Shown in pieces: positions 5,654 to 5,767 of a DNA stretch of 5,767 nucleotides. Under the pieces are notes generated by a model. The model was not told the DNA's origin. It did no database searches and was given only the letters and a program-made list of their open reading frames with translations. The translations under genes and the position numbers were made by a program. The stretch comes from an uncultured Sphingomonadales bacterium. GTDB lineage: Bacteria > Pseudomonadota > Alphaproteobacteria > Sphingomonadales > Sphingomonadaceae. Positions within the stretch are counted from its first letter, which is position 1; each line of letters starts with the position of its first letter. Location of the stretch: assembly GCA_903868655.1 (NCBI GenBank), contig CAIPWG010000567.1:1-5767 (forward strand). The letters are read 5' to 3'.

Positions 5654-5767
5654 ATGATCATGACCAGACCTCACTCGATCGTTATCCTGACCGGCGCGGG
5701 CATTTCTGCCGAAAGCGGTATCGATACATTTCGCGGCGGTGGCGGCTTGTGGGAACAACACCGGGTG
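5654..5767 (+). CDS. cobB: NAD-dependent protein deacylase (sirtuin), N-terminus (partial)
   Basis: The first 38 codons of a sirtuin that continues past the right edge. After MIMTRPHS comes [20 protein letters not shown] (9-28) and then [10 protein letters not shown]. The GAGIS(A)ESGIxTFR stretch is the NAD-binding signature of the sirtuin family, and LWEQHRV matches the usual following segment of bacterial CobB. The family removes acetyl or succinyl groups from protein lysines using NAD. The catalytic His and the zinc-binding cysteines lie beyond the window, so deacylase type and completeness cannot be judged. Two in-frame ATGs exist, at 5654 and 5660. I prefer 5654 because GGAG (5639-5642) is 11 nt upstream of it and 17 nt from the other; MTRPHS from 5660 is possible. 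An ATG at 5649 is out of frame and stops at once. Divergent from dapB. Confidence 0.9.
   Translation, partial: MIMTRPHSIVILTGAGISAESGIDTFRGGGGLWEQHRV

Noticed and set aside
5549..5761. N-terminal extension of DapB to 5761
   Set aside because: It would cross the sirtuin gene start and precede the Rossmann MTKIGIIG start; no DapB has this sequence.

Overview
The window is ordinary GC-rich alphaproteobacterial chromosome, most likely from the order Sphingomonadales. That placement comes from the style of the proteins: a short DapB, an Nth with a Lys/Pro-rich tail, and the alphaproteobacterial short GreA/GreB-like factor. It is an inference, because no rRNA or other marker gene is present. Coding density is very high. 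No stretch over about 110 bases lacks a gene, and I see no tRNA, rRNA, CRISPR array, insertion sequence or phage gene.

Layout. (1) Positions 1-1594 hold four minus-strand genes, reading leftwards: an antibiotic-biosynthesis-monooxygenase (ABM) fold protein, a RimJ/RimL-type GNAT acetyltransferase, a GreA/GreB-like transcription factor, and the first 44 codons of a Rieske-type oxygenase that runs off the left edge. Gaps of 16, 61 and 54 nt make one transcription unit plausible. (2) After a 76-nt divergent spacer, the plus strand carries aroC (chorismate synthase, 1671-2741), then 37 nt later a dicarboxylate/amino acid:cation symporter (2779-4080) with a GTG start. (3) The symporter converges on nth (endonuclease III, minus strand, 4116-4823) across 35 nt. 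nth appears to start at a TTG that overlaps the stop codon of dapB (minus strand, 4820-5548), so dapB-nth is a two-gene, probably translationally coupled unit. (4) A 105-nt divergent spacer with several dyads separates dapB from the first 38 codons of a plus-strand sirtuin deacylase (5654 to the right edge).

Functionally this is a housekeeping neighbourhood: the last step of the shikimate pathway (aroC), lysine/diaminopimelate synthesis (dapB), base-excision repair (nth), protein deacylation (cobB-like), solute uptake and a small stress/regulation-flavoured cluster. I found no convincing new multi-gene system. The points most worth a second look are the start-codon and RBS arrangements (TTG overlap, GTG start with a decoy ATG, a hairpin covering the sirtuin ribosome binding site), the divergent Gre-like factor, and a changed cation-site residue in the symporter.
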